From Epiperipatus broadwayi (Eukaryota; Onychophora; Udeonychophora; Euonychophora; Peripatidae): a stretch of DNA of 64,000 nucleotides. A model generated the notes under the pieces. That model searched no databases and was not told where the DNA came from. It saw only the letters and a program-made list of their open reading frames with translations. This document shows, piece after piece, positions 46,612 to 59,339 of the stretch (its first letter is position 1; each line of letters begins with the position of its first letter). The stretch spans positions 3,791,738 to 3,855,737 of the forward strand of contig JAQFVV010006200.1 of NCBI GenBank assembly GCA_028023455.1, given 5' to 3'. The position numbers were made by a program, and so were the translations under genes.

Positions 46612-46812
46612 AGGGATGCATTAGATGCAAAAATCCAGGTACACTGTTCTCAGCTCCAATGCTCCTCACTGATGGAAAGCCATAAGCTAGGAAATTAGTT
46701 GGAGTATACTGGATAAAAAAACAATGGATAAGAATTAAAATGCACAACCTTCTAGAATTTATTGATTATTAGACTTTGCACTAGATGACACTATTCTGTA
46801 GAAAAGTTTGCT
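46612..46812 (+). mobile_element. Family A element, old copy A6
   Basis: The phrases gcattagatgcaaaaatcca and gctcctcactgatggaaag match the spacer and ribozyme of A5, followed by a decayed direct arm ending near gtagaaaagtttgc. The core has changed to CTGATGG and the cleavage triplet to GTT, so the ribozyme is probably dead. Borders and TSD are unclear. Confidence 0.6.
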
Positions 46813-47194
46813 ACTGTTATATAGTGGATAGTAGTGGAACTGAAACTACCATTTGTCTGGGTCGTATTATTTTATAAAGTGCATGCAACATTATCTATTA
46901 GGAGTGCTCAAACGGCTTATTCTTATATGACATTTTTTCACAGATCTTTTTTTTTTTACGGCAATCGTATTCTATCGAAAATATTGGTCATAAAATAATA
47001 CTTGCTTTCATTTCGCCTGTATTAGAACAAACATAAAATTAGAAATTCTTTAATCTATGAATATTTTGTCAATGTTTTCTTTATCATTTTAATGCCAATT
47101 TTAAAAAATTGGCAAGTAGGTACCATTTCAAAAAATATTAAATAATTAGATTTTTTAATTTTCATAACCATCATCATTTTTAAACATTGTTGAT

Positions 47195-47480
47195 TCATTA
47201 AAAAATGAAGGTTTATCGAAGTTTAATTTTCCCGAACTTATAACTTTTCTTTTCATTATTCCAGCAAACTCTCTTCTCTAATCCTTCCATCTCACCCATG
47301 GTATCTTTGTAGATCTTTTACAATTGTCAAGTTACATTTTAAGACTTCAGTAGTTGTCTATTATCACCTACACTAGCAGCATGACCAACGAAGCTCCATT
47401 TCGGGCTTAAATTTTTTCAATGACGTCAATAATATCTTTTTGTTCTTTCACTCATGTATTTCACTTTGGATATAAATATA
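47195..47480 (-). pseudogene. RTE LINE 3'-end fragment
   Basis: Aligned with the RTE copy at 37250-37520 in the same orientation. Shared pieces are tctgtcttct-like 3' coding words such as cccatggtatctttgtagat, gatcttttacaattg, attatcacctacactagcag and cttaaattttttcaatg. It is an old 5'-truncated insertion with no open frame. Confidence 0.65.
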
Positions 47481-50400
47481 ATATTAATGTGTTAATAATT
47501 ATAGATATTAAATTATTTTAGTATCATCTTAAATATTAAGTCTGTGAAGTAGATTAAGTCTTAATCTTAAAAGAAGTGATCTTAATAATTAAATCATTCT
47601 ATTACTGAAAGTAAAAGTTTTTTTTTTTCCTTAGCCAAAATAAAATGAACTAAAAGTGGTCGCTACCAAAAAAAAAAAAACCACTCTCATGCAGGTTCAA
47701 ATATATCTTCTTTTGATTAATCCTAAAAAGTAAAGAAGATAAACAAACTATGGTCTCATTACATCTCTATCAATTGTGAAAGCCACATCATACTTTAATC
47801 ATATCTTTAATATATCAACCCTCAGCTTATGAACCCAGATTATCGTGAGATTAATATAACCCAGCTGTAAATAACGAAATACCCATTTACTTACCAATAT
47901 TGAGTGGCTATTAGTCGGTTATCAGAAAAAAATCTAAGCTTGCTTGGAGAATTTTCAGCTGCCTGAAAAAAATTATCTATTTTTAATTTAACTCAGATCA
48001 CAGACATTTTGGGCTAATATAGTTATTACTGTATAATGATTTTTTTACTTCTCAATGATAAAATACTTAGATTTCTAACTATTGATAAATACGTTATTAT
48101 TGGACCTGTAATAAACGTTTTCTCAATGATATTTTTTTGATTAAAAAGTTACTAGGCTGTACCTGAATATAGTAGTTAGTGAAAGACGCTATGTTTCTGC
48201 TTTTTAACATTGATAATTCAATTATTCAGTGAATTAGTACATGTCAGAATACCAATGAATGAACTTGGTAGTAAAAATTATCATAAATATTAGATATATT
48301 TAAAACTTTTATTTTACCGCACGTACCTTAAAAATAAGAATAAAACATCTGAAAAAGATTAATGACCCTCCTAAGATGCATTTCTGGCTAAACTAGCACT
48401 TTCAATTGGTAAACCGAAGAGTATTAATTCACTCCTAAATGGTTTTTGGGAGTTATTTACCTGTTTCAGATGTTATTTATGTGTGTAAAAAATAAAATAT
48501 AGTATGGTATAATTAAGATGTTATTGATAGTGGATAGGGAATGAAGTTGAATTAGTAAGACCACATGATTGTGTTTAATAAGAATAGATATAAAGTTTAT
48601 ATTTGCGCTAAAAATAATATAATCTCTAGCCAAATAAATAATAATCATTAATATATTTATTTAAATAGGAGATTGTTGAATATGCTAGTTTGATACTTAT
48701 AGATTAAAGGAATTATCAAAAGTCACCTTACACACTTACCAAGCAGTACATTTTGGAAACTGTTTTTTTTCTTAATGATATGACTTTTCCTGCCCATAAG
48801 TAGCCTTTTGATTTAAAAGCTCAAATCTATACTTTATAATGTCCAGAGATGATACTCGATCTTTTTAAAATGATTTCCCACTACTTTTGCTTTGTGACAG
48901 GAGTCACTTTTTTCGTAATAGATTTCCTTTTCATCTTATCATTTTTAATGTGGACCCTTTAAGTGTTTAGTAGTATAAAATTAGGTTCATTTAAAAATAC
49001 ATTGAGGATATATTTAGAGCCCTCACTTCTCTCTCTTAGTCGGTCAGTGTCGCTATCATGCGAAATACATTTTTTTATTATTATCAAACAATTATTTTCA
49101 TAATCGAATTAAGGTAGTTTTACCCAAACAAGAGAAAGAAATTAAGGTTTCGTTTTTCATTTATTTATTTTTTGCTTTCTTTTATCATCATCAACATTAT
49201 TTATGTATTTATTTTAACCATAAAAGTTTGTAATATTTCTTTAAGCTTTTGTGGATCTATGTGAGAACGTTGCACCCCCCCCCTCAATGCAACATCTATG
49301 GACAACAGCTTAAAGCTAGTGTTTGAGTATTCTTCCTAAAATATTCAATTATTTAAAATGGGGATAGGTACTTCCGTCAAAATATCTAGTCTGTAGTAGG
49401 GGAATTAAAAAAAAAAAGAACACTTCAACTAATGTTATCCATTTAACGCACACACATGCTTTAATTGTAAAAGAAGTTATTCTATGTATTCTTATAAATA
49501 ATAATAGTTATTTTAATGATTTATTAACATGTTGTTAATAACTTTATTTAAAAAATCATAAATTTGTAATTATGAAGTATTATATTACTAATTAAATAAA
49601 ACATAAATCTGACTTAATTTAACAAAAGGAATTCCTTTTCCGTTTCCTCTCTTTCCTAGATATTGAACAATTATTGTACAAATGGATTTTACCTCATTAA
49701 TAAAATAATAATTAACAAAATAAAGAAATAATTCTCTTAGTATTAAAAGCGTGTACACGACACGTATATTCTCTGATTGTTCTCTATTCATATTTTCTTC
49801 AGGGAAGAAGCAATTTCACCAAAATAATATAAAATATCAATTTAATAATGCGAAAATAATAAAAATTTTAGAGTTTAACATTATTAAATTAGCATTTAAA
49901 ATTATTTCTTATATCTTTTAAAGCTGACCCTATAAACTGGCGCCTAATTTGCCTAAAGATGGTTCTGTCTTTACAAAACCTAAAACAGTACGTGATATTA
50001 TGTAAATGATTGTATAGAAATTATATATACATAACTATTTCCATAATATTATCACCATTACGTACAATTAGTCAAACTTTTCCTCTCTTACCACAATAAA
50101 ACATCCCTTCTCTCACCGAGAATTAATCTAGCGCTAACTTTTTCTATTCTATCTTTTTTTTTTATCAACTTCTTTTTTTTTTTTGCTCAACCTGAACATT
50201 TCATTCAAATATTTTTTTAAAAATTAACTCAATATCTCTTCATTTTATTAATTTCTTCAATATCTTTAATTGATTTATTCTTCTTTCTATTTGTATTTAT
50301 AATAATGAATGTCTAATCTGTTTGTTTTTGCTTTCTTTTCCTTTTTCTCAAGCCATATTTCAAACTTTTGAATCTTTTCTCTTGTGCACATTTCTTCATT

Positions 50401-52185
50401 ACTATAGTCCAAACTAAAGATTAAAAAAAAGTCTTTTCTAAATTCAATTTTTCACTTACTGAGGGCTGGTATTTGTTTTTTGCTATTGGACTTCATTTAA
50501 TTTCTTTGGAGGACTATATAATTTTCTGTCCAACAATATTTTTCACATTTTTATTCTTTTTAGTTATCTTTCTATTTTTACTTTTACTGGCACTTATTTT
50601 CGCCATTATGTCGACAAATATTAGTTTCTCATTATTCTTTTGGTTTTTATTTAATTTTAAAAACTTAAAAAGAGAGCACAGAGTTAGTGGTAAATGTGAG
50701 AAATTTAAGTTAGATCTTCAAAGCCAAATTATTGAGGTTAAGTATCATTTTCTCAAAATAAAATAAATATACCCCCCACCCCTTCCAAAGATTGTATAAA
50801 ATTAGAAAAAAAAACACAAAACGAATACATTCACGACTTTGTTTCACTTATACTGTACAATCTTTGGAAACTTTTACATATACATTATTATTAATAATTT
50901 AAAGCAAAACAATAAATTACACTTCTACAAAATGTTAATTTATTTTCTTGCGATTTAATCGTGAAGAGTAAAAAATACTATCGTTTATGCGGACAAATAT
51001 TTTCTTCAGCTGATCCTGCCCTCTACTGATTATAAATTGAATCATTTTTATAGTACTATCTTTATAATTATCTTTTATTAATTGGATAATTTGTACACTT
51101 TTACGTTTCTTAATATAATTAACAGGATTTATAGTAATTAGGTAAAGAAAATGAATCATTGAATTAAAAGATTAATTTGTATTAATTACATAATAAAAAT
51201 ATTAGGTGGGGGAGGATTTTATATATAATCCTGACATGATTCGATCCCGGTAGGTTAAATTATAATATCTCTAGAGAGAGCTTTTTTTTTTTTGTTGTTA
51301 TTTATTTTAAGTAAAAATATTCACCTAACATAAAAGTTGTACGATTTACCACAACTTGGTGGTGTAAAAAGATTCCTTAGTTTATGATGCAATTCCAAAT
51401 TCTAGAATAAATAATGAGAGAGTAATAAATAATAATTAATTTTTTCGGATGAATGGTAAAGTGTTATCGTTTGGCTACAGTATTCTGTAGTTTAATTATC
51501 TCAAGTAGATTTAGAATAGATTTAATATACTTTTTACAAACAAAGTATAAAATGGCCTAGTCTTAGTTTTTAAAAATAAATATTAATAGCAATTTAGATT
51601 AAAATTTAGAACAGTAATATGTAAAATATTAGAAAATGGAATAGAATTATAGGTAGTCTTTAAAAGTCAGAAATAATTATCTACAATTAATAAGTAGAAA
51701 ACCAATTCCGCAATTTATGCTTTTTATGCATTAAACTGTCTGTTAAAAAAATAAAATTGTATTTAATGAATCATACCTGGACCAGGATATAAACCCGTAA
51801 GATCTGAAAAGTTGAAAACTATTCGGAGACATTATTTAAAAAAAAAAAAAAATTGAAAATAGTATATTAAAAAAAGTATCGTGATTTTGCTAAAGAAAAA
51901 AGTTATCAAAGAATTAAAACATAGAGCAGAGTGAAAAGAAAACTTAGAACCTTTGAATCCATAATATTTTGAAAAAACAAACAAATAATACACTTTACTT
52001 AGAATTGCAGAAATTGATAGAAACAGTAAGATATGTTTATATGGGCAAGTCAAGTATAAGTGATACTGATTTAGCAACAATCATTATTATGACATATTAG
52101 CCCCCCCCCTACACACACATTGGATATCAACAGAATGTAGACACATGACTGGAATAATTTCAATATAACTAATCGTACTCTAATA
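47481..52185. other. Unassigned A+T-rich DNA
   Basis: The longest gene-free stretch apart from 25.6-28.5 kb and 53.9-57.4 kb. Frames at 49588-49791, 50473-50766, 50935-51159 and 51832-52080 are biased toward Phe/Ile/Lys and have no recognisable domain. At about 51215-51255 a B-box-like gattcgatcccgg occurs next to a hairpin (aggatttt ... aatcct), possibly a SINE scrap. C-runs occur at 49275-49283 and 52101-52109. Confidence 0.35.
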
Positions 52186-52189
52186 GTTG

Positions 52190-52490
52190 ACTCTACTCTC
52201 TGAATATCTGATTTCTCCCTTCCAAGAAATCTGGTCGAAGATTAACAGAATCAGAACAGGTCAGAATAGATGTCGTTATATGTTGCATAAATGGGGATTT
52301 ATAGACTCTTCAAACTGTGAGTGTGGACCACAAACTATAATACATATTTAGAGGGAGTGTCCAATTTACTAGGTCTCTATTGGACTCTTTGCTCTACATA
52401 GCTTGGAGGAGTTGACTCCTGATTAGTTAAGAACTGTTGATGTTAAATTTTAATGTGATGACACCATACATTAAATAAATAAATGATATA
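52190..52490 (+). pseudogene. Jockey/CR1-like LINE 3' end
   Basis: Translation gives IWSKINRIRTGQNRCRYMLH followed by KWGF, CECGPQTIIHI and RECPIY. This is the C-terminal Zn-binding tail common to many jockey/CR1-like LINE proteins (W--LNR-RTGQGRC---LHKWG, C-CG--QT--HI---CP). It ends in ttaaataaataaatgat, a typical simple-repeat tail. It is 5'-truncated and contains stops. Confidence 0.7.
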
Positions 52491-52654
52491 TTAATTGGAA
52501 AAATAATTTAAAACATTTATTTTACATTTTAATATAATACATATCTTTGCTATAATATTATAATTATGTATGATTTTGTGTATAATAAATTTACTGCATT
52601 AAAAAAAAAGTGGTGCTGGTGTTATTAAAACTATTTCCCCATACTATTGTTTAT

Positions 52655-53850
52655 AGAATCGAACTGAATTTGTAATATTTAAGTATAAGTATAGTATATA
52701 TATATATATAAGCTAGATCTAATTAGAGGGGATTTGAACCCATAATTTCAAGCTCCCTTCAGTTATGCACTTCATATTATACAACCGATACACATGACCA
52801 CATACATGTGAAAAAAAACCACCTCAATATATGTATTTTGTGCTGAATCAGCACTCATCAGTTAGTCCAGATCATCATCTCCCATAGCAAATCTTCAAAC
52901 TTTAATAGACAGGCTTCAATATTCTCACAACAAAATTGCAAACAAGGACTTTGAACATGCCATCAGAGATTGTCAATGATGCGAAACTTTTCAGCCATTC
53001 ACATCATTGAAAATCTGATGATGGCATGTTCAAAGTCCTTGTTTGCCAATTTTGTTATCATATCCATATTGACTGTAAGTCATCCTGGCCCCTCACATAT
53101 AGGATCTTAAGACCATTTTAAATACACAAAGAGGTCTTGGCAGAATACAGGCAGAATCTGTAATATTTAAATACAAGTGTAGTTTAAATACTTAAATTAG
53201 ATGTAGTTAAAGGGAATTTGAATCCAGGCTTTTAAGCTCCCTTCAGTCATCTACTCCATTATAAACAATTGATAATATGACCACATATGTGTGAAAAATA
53301 TAAATGATCTTCAATATACATATTTTATGCTGAAGAAGTATTCATCATCCGATCCAGATCATTATTTCAATAAGTGCTCAGTTTATATTAAGATAGCAAA
53401 ATTTCAAACATTAATGGGCAGGATTCACTCTTCTCCATTATCCAACTCTTCAGCTATCATTGTCATTAAAAATCTGATGATGGTATGTTCAAAGCTAATG
53501 TTTTCCAATTTTGTTGTCATACTCATATTAACCGTAAGTTATTCTGATGCCTTATATGTAGGACCCCAAATCCATTTTAAATACATAAAAGAGGGATGGG
53601 CAGAATACAGGCTGAATATGTTGTATTTAAATACAAGTCTAGTATATATTTAAGCTAGGTGTAATTAATGGGGATTTGAACCCAGACTTTCAAACTCTCT
53701 TCAGTCATCCACTAGATTTTATACAACCAATACACATGACCACATACATGTGAAAAAGATAAATGATCTCCAATATACTATTTATCATGTGTATCAGTTT
53801 TATAAGATTGAGTGGATAATGGGCACTTGAAAGTCTGGGTTCAAACCTCT
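52655..53850 (-). mobile_element. Family B array: two and a half inverted units plus a short direct piece
   Basis: Units start at about 52733, 53217 and 53671 (ttgaaccca or ttgaatcca followed by caagctc- or caaactc-like sequence), with spacings of about 484 and 454 bp. From about 53780 the strand flips: atttatcatgtgtatcag ... gaaagtctgggttcaaacc is the mirror of the unit start. The first unit has a ribozyme at 52825-52875 with CTGATGA (plus 52855-52861), but GAAA reads CAAA. The second (near 53330) is more decayed. No TSD was identified. Confidence 0.65.
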
Positions 53851-53869
53851 CTCCCACAAAATTAGTAAA

Positions 53870-56800
53870 AGAAAAGAACAGATAAATATGAAGTTGTCTA
53901 AGATGGAAGCTGAACATGTAATTGAAAAATTATATTTTTAAAAGTTTTATAAAGAAAAGTAAAAACAATGAAACAAAACCCTATTGTTCTTCATTACTTA
54001 TTATGGCTGGCTGCTACCTATCTTAAAATAATGTTTCTAATTTACTAATTCATGTTACATAATCCCATGTTGAAGTATATCTAGGTCTATTTTTTTAAAA
54101 TGACCAATAAAATAAGGTTAAAATAGGCTCAACCTGATTGGCATATATATATAACAGTTCTATTACATGGCACAAATAACATAGAGTGTGTGTACAATTA
54201 TATATAAAGTTGAAAGGAAAAGTAAAAATAAACACAGACAAAAATTTTTGTAGATATTTTCTACATGTCAGTGGGAATAATAACTATAAATGGTTAAATA
54301 ATTTCAAATTTAAAATAGAATTTTATTATAAATTAAACAGTTCAAAAAGGTCTGAATAAATATTAATATTGTATTCTGATTTTGAAATTGAAAACAAGCA
54401 TGTTTTCTGATAATTGTAAAAAAATATGTTATCTATTTTGAAATCTTTTAATTAAGTTTATCTATTAGTAAAAACTTGATCATACTCCAAAAATAGATTT
54501 TGATTAAAATTGTTTTAATCAAGATTAAAAAGAAAAACAGTTTTAATGTGTTTTTGTCACCCTGATATAAAAAAAGAGTAGATATAAAGGCATAGTAGTT
54601 GACTGGAAGTTTTGGAAAAGAGTTGGCTAAGGATATTTTGAGAAGAGTTGTCAGTAATTATAGCTCTCCAGAAGCAGCTGGCTAGCAGAGTAGTCCAGAT
54701 TAGGATAGAGAGAGCTCTCATGAAGATCTAAAAGAAGGCAATGAAGCAACTGCTCTATAGTTCACTACAGAGAAGTTTTATTCTCATGAAATCAAAATGA
54801 AACAACTTCCAATGTTCTAGAAGACAGTTTGCTTGTCTATCCAATCATAGACAAAAGGGAGATCAATGCAGACATTTTGCTTATCTAAAGTCTGTAGAAC
54901 CAAATGGAAACTGACAATTGCTTGAATTATACCTTCCTGATAATGACAATCCTGGACTATACCTGTCTCATCAAGAACAGCTAGCTTGCCAAGATAAATC
55001 TCTGTTTGCTGAAGAATTTATCCATATGCAGAGAAGCACAGATAAATGTATGTGGTTAGTAGCATTATATATAATGAGAATGAAATATTAAATAAGTTCT
55101 AAATAAGTCCTTAAAATGACATTTTAATCTATAACTTAAAGTAAAACAAGTAACAATTTGTTTGAAAAAAAATGTCTAAAAGAAAGGATAGATTCATAGA
55201 TAATTTAAAGAAAGAATCAATGTATAGACGATTATATATATTTAAAGAAATTGTTTTAATAATTCCTTGAAAGTGACATTTAAAAATATAATTTAAGATG
55301 CAAGTAATAATTTTGCTTGAATTAAAATCAAAAAAGTAATCAATTCATTGACAATTATATTTTAAAAAGAAAAAGAAGAGTTTAAAAATCTTTTTTAGAT
55401 TAGAAAATAATTGTTTTTTTTTTTTAAAAATTTAAAGACATTATAATTAATAAGTCAACAGTAATCTTGTCAAGACTGATTTTATTTTAAAAAGAAAAAG
55501 AAAAAAGAAACATACCTGCTGGAGGATAGCTTTTATTAGCAGTCAAGGAATTGATATTTTAAGAAACAGAAGGAAACTGTTATGAGAGAATTAATAATGA
55601 TTTAAAACTGTAATCAGTAAAGAAAGAGTTTGACAACAGATTTATATTGTTTTTTATATACACACATGTGAATATTGTATGTATTCAGCAGAGAATTAAT
55701 TAGAAAAATGATATTTTTAATAACTTTATTATTTTGTCAAATCAAAAATATCATATGATGTAAATAAAAGTGTGCACATAAATTGCCAAGCACCCACACA
55801 TATATATTAAATCTTGTCCTATAAAAAGGAAAATGAATTTTTGGTATTATTAAATATGTATTGTAAAAATGAATTTCATTTATAGAGTTATGACAATATT
55901 AAATAATAAGTTATACGGCACAGACGATATGTATATATATGTGATGTAAAACTAGTATAATCTATTTTTATCATTTAAAAGTAATTTAAGATTTTTATTT
56001 TACAGCAAATCAAACATGTTCAGGTATTATTTTGTCACATGTCTGTGTGTGTATATATCAATGAATGTTAAGAAAACACATATGTAAAATTTAATCATTA
56101 TTAAAATTTTATTAAATGTCAGTTGAAATATATCCATTGTATATCATAAAACACACATCTGTGCACAAATATATATATATGTGTTGTAAGCAAATCCATT
56201 AAGAAGTATTGTAAATCAATTTTGTATTAATCATGTAAATCACAATGTGATAGTTTTTTAATTGTATATTAATCAAAAGCAGGTTTCTATGTGCATAGCC
56301 ATGTTCTAAAGACCTTAATTTCAATTTTTTTTATTGTTATTAATAAACTTATATATAATTGTTAAAATTATTCCAGTGACTTAATTCTAAATATTTTTAG
56401 GATGTTATATATTTGCATCATTTTTTGATCACAGTAACAGTAATAGACCTTATGTTCTATTCATAATTATTCATGCATAATGGTCTGGTATATAAAAGGA
56501 AATGTATATTAGTACAGAGTGCATCCAATTGGTATATCCTGGTTGTGCTAAGATTATATTCTTTAAAGCTGATGCACTACATTTTATTTTAGTTTAGTAT
56601 TATTAGAAATTACATTTATAGTTGGACAGTACATTAATGGTACTAAGTGGCCAGAGCATTGATGATGATTAGCATGTTTTAATATCCCAACATTATTATT
56701 TTTATGGTTGTACATTCTAATGAATTAGCACCTAAGTTTGTGCATCCAGATTAATGTTTAAATAATTGCCCCAAGCTGGAAAAGATTCAATAGTTAGTCT

Positions 56801-57380
56801 GGTCTACAGTAGATCCATTTCAAATCCAGTCACAAGATTGACTGTTGATTTATTGATTGTTGATCATTCATGATGAATGGTTACTTTTATTTATTGATAA
56901 TGCTGGTGGATTTATAATTATATTTATAGTTGCTCTGAGGAGTTAACTGGGCTGATCTTACAGAGTGATCTCATTACTTGATCTCTCAGAGAGATATCAA
57001 AATCTCTCATGCTATATAATATATAAAATTCATATATATTGTGATATTAAACATTACTTTAATATCTATTCTTTAATATTACTTACTTTAATATCATTAT
57101 CTTACTTTAATAATATCTTACTTGAAATATAATCCTTTTTTTACACTTTTTATTAAATTTCATTATTTGAAATATCTTATTTATTTGGGATTGATGATGG
57201 TGTTCCAATACCCCAGATTCCCCATCCCATATATATATATATATATACATTATTATACTCAATCAAGATCTGCACAATAAATAAAATTACTATGATATTT
57301 CTCTCAAGTTTCTATTATTCTTGTTTACTAACTATCAAAGTTTTCAAGTTTTAAAAAAAGACTTGATATATATATGTATG
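53870..57380. other. Unassigned A+T-rich DNA
   Basis: No coding frame of note. The block 54590-55040 is less A+T-rich than its surroundings and may be an unrecognised repeat or unique sequence. Several TA/TG dinucleotide runs occur between 55640 and 56200. Confidence 0.4.
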
Positions 57381-57388
57381 TTAGACTT

Positions 57389-57667
57389 CAGGTGTTACTA
57401 ACCTCATTGAAAAAATTAAAAGATTGCAGTTGGGCTGGACATATTGCTAGAAGAGATGATAATAGATGGACAATTGTCATCTTAAACTGGATTCCAAGAG
57501 ATTGTAAAAGACCCAGAAAGAGGCCACATGTGAGATGGATGGATGAAATAAGAAATTGTGCAGGGGTGCTGTGGAAAAGAGAAGCTAAAGATCAGAGAAG
57601 ATGGATTAAACTTGGAGAGACCTTCATCTTGTAGTGGATTGATAATGGTTGATGATGATGATGATGA
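57389..57667 (+). mobile_element. 5'-truncated RTE 3' end with 8-bp TSD
   Basis: Flanked by ttagactt at 57381-57388 and 57668-57675. It encodes WAGHIARRDDNRWTIVILNW and the rest of the RTE C-terminus in an open frame (57374-57634), then gattgataatggttgatgat with an ATG-repeat tail. Closely related to the 37-40 kb RTE, so likely a recent member of the same family. Confidence 0.85.
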
Positions 57668-57675
57668 TTAGACTT

Positions 57676-58080
57676 ATGGGTGTGTATATTTTCACCAAGC
57701 TTAATCAAGATCTGCATAACAAATAAAATTCCCATGATATTTTTCTCAATATTATTCTTGTTTACTATTTATCAACGTTTTCAAGTTTTAGAAAAAAAAT
57801 TATATATATATTTGTTATTCAAGCTCAAAAATTTTTACTACCATCAGCTATTCTTTCTTTTGCTTACCAATCTTTCCTCAATTTTTCCTTTTTAAAAAGA
57901 ACACCACTTAAGTTAATAAAATCAAGTCATGACTCAATTTTATAAGCTTGTAAATAAAAAATAATGATTTAACGATAAATGCAGCAAAAGAAAAAAACAT
58001 TTAAAAATCTTTATTTAGAAATTATCCCCAATCTTCATACCAGTTTTATCCTTTGACAATGATCAGTGAGAAGCTAGGAT
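57676..58080. other. Unassigned A+T-rich DNA
   Basis: Nothing recognised. Parts (aatcaagatctgca and attattcttgtttact) repeat words found just upstream at 57258-57330, suggesting a small local duplication around the RTE tail. Confidence 0.45.
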
Positions 58081-58134
58081 ATTTCAGACACTAGATCTAA
58101 AAATATAATATAAATATAGATCTAGTGACTGAAA
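58081..58134. repeat. Short palindrome, copy 1 of 2
   Basis: atttcagacactagatct is mirrored by agatctagtgactgaaat around an A/T centre. The same hairpin recurs at 60498-60551. Confidence 0.75.
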
Positions 58135-58515
58135 TTGAGAACTGCCAAGCATGCTCTCTCCTGTGGCATTTATCAATAAAGCTTGTTAAAGTTATTAGGA
58201 CTGCTCATTATTTTACCATTTAAGTTATTTCAGGTTTAATTATTCCAATTTCTATTTTTCTTTCGGTCTCTGTTTCATTTTTCTTTTCAAAGTCTATATA
58301 CTACTACCAGTATCATAAGCTAATTGAAATAAATGATATTGATTATAACCTTATTTGTATAGAACAGAATATCTATCAAATTCAACCCAAGTTATTTAAA
58401 TTTGATGCTTATTTCTTTCATTTCTATTTAATGGCTTTAATTCTATGTATAAAAATAATTATCACTTTTTTATTTTTCTTTATTAAAATATTTAACAACA
58501 AAAGGTATCTTGATA

Positions 58516-58843
58516 TACACGATCACCATCTTTTATACTAGCACATAATTGTTTAAAACACTCCATACAGTAGTGCCACCCTGTTCCAACCAGAGTAATC
58601 AATGGATGCCAGAAGGCTTGTGCATAAAATCCCTATCTAATGCCTACTCATCCAATATCCCCAGACTAGTTTCTGGCTTGTGGCCTGCTCCTCACTGATG
58701 AAGGCCACAAGCCAGAAACTAGTCTGGGGATATTGGATGAGTAGGCATTAGATAGGGATTTTATGCACAAGCCTTCTGGCATCCGTTGATTACTCTGGTT
58801 GGCACAGGGTGGCACTACTGTATAGAGAGTTTAGCCTTGTTTA
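58516..58843 (+). mobile_element. Family A element, copy A7 (328 bp, 10-bp TSD)
   Basis: tatcttgata flanks it at 58506-58515 and 58844-58853. Head (tacacgatcaccatc ... agcacataattgtt), inverted arm (58558 to about 58685), a 16-bp centre, then the ribozyme-bearing direct arm to the tail. The two arms are almost perfect reverse complements over about 125 bp. Confidence 0.8.
58689..58730 (+). ncRNA. Hammerhead ribozyme motif in A7
   Basis: Stem I tcctca (58689-58694) with tgggga (58725-58730), CTGATGA (58695-58701), stem II ggc/gcc with loop cacaa, GAAA (58715-58718), GTC (58722-58724). The inverted arm of this copy lacks the CTGATGA strand, so only one complete ribozyme is present. Confidence 0.65.
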
Positions 58844-58923
58844 TATCTTGATACACATTTTCTCAATTTTCTTCAAATTTATTATAATCTCATCATAATC
58901 AAGTATTAAGAAAAGTTGAAGCG

Positions 58924-59232
58924 AATATTCAAAACTTTTATATGGCACTAAACATGTTTTGGATGACCATTGGCAGAATCATAATGCTGTTTGTTTAGCA
59001 GTTGAAAATTATGTCTATATATGGATGTAATTTATTATGTAAATGAGGCATTTAAATATTTCATTTTTTTGACAATGGAATGCTCTGTCGATTGCTTTTG
59101 AATGGAATATTTAAATGCCCCATTTACATCTACATGTAGGGATAATTTTCAACTTGTAAACAAAACACCACTTTGATTCTGGCAATCGTCTGTCAAAAGT
59201 ATGTTTAGTGTAATATAAAAGTTTTAAATATT
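58924..59232. mobile_element. Foldback MITE
   Basis: The left arm (aaaacttttatatggcacta ... cagttgaaaattatgtct ... gaggcatttaaatattt) is mirrored by the right arm (aatatttaaatgccccattt ... gataattttcaacttg ... ataaaagttttaaatatt). Arms of about 130-150 bp have moderate divergence, with a small centre near 59085. No TSD was resolved. Confidence 0.65.
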
Positions 59233-59339
59233 AATTATTAACTTTTCTTAATATTTGATAATGAGTTTATAATAATTACATTAAAGAAAAGATAATCAAA
59301 TATTGTGTAAACCGATATTTAATGCTTTAGTCCTCACAT

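Noticed and set aside
51200-51270. tRNA-like remnant with gattcgatcccgg
   Set aside because: Only the B-box-like part is present; no second copy with these borders was seen.
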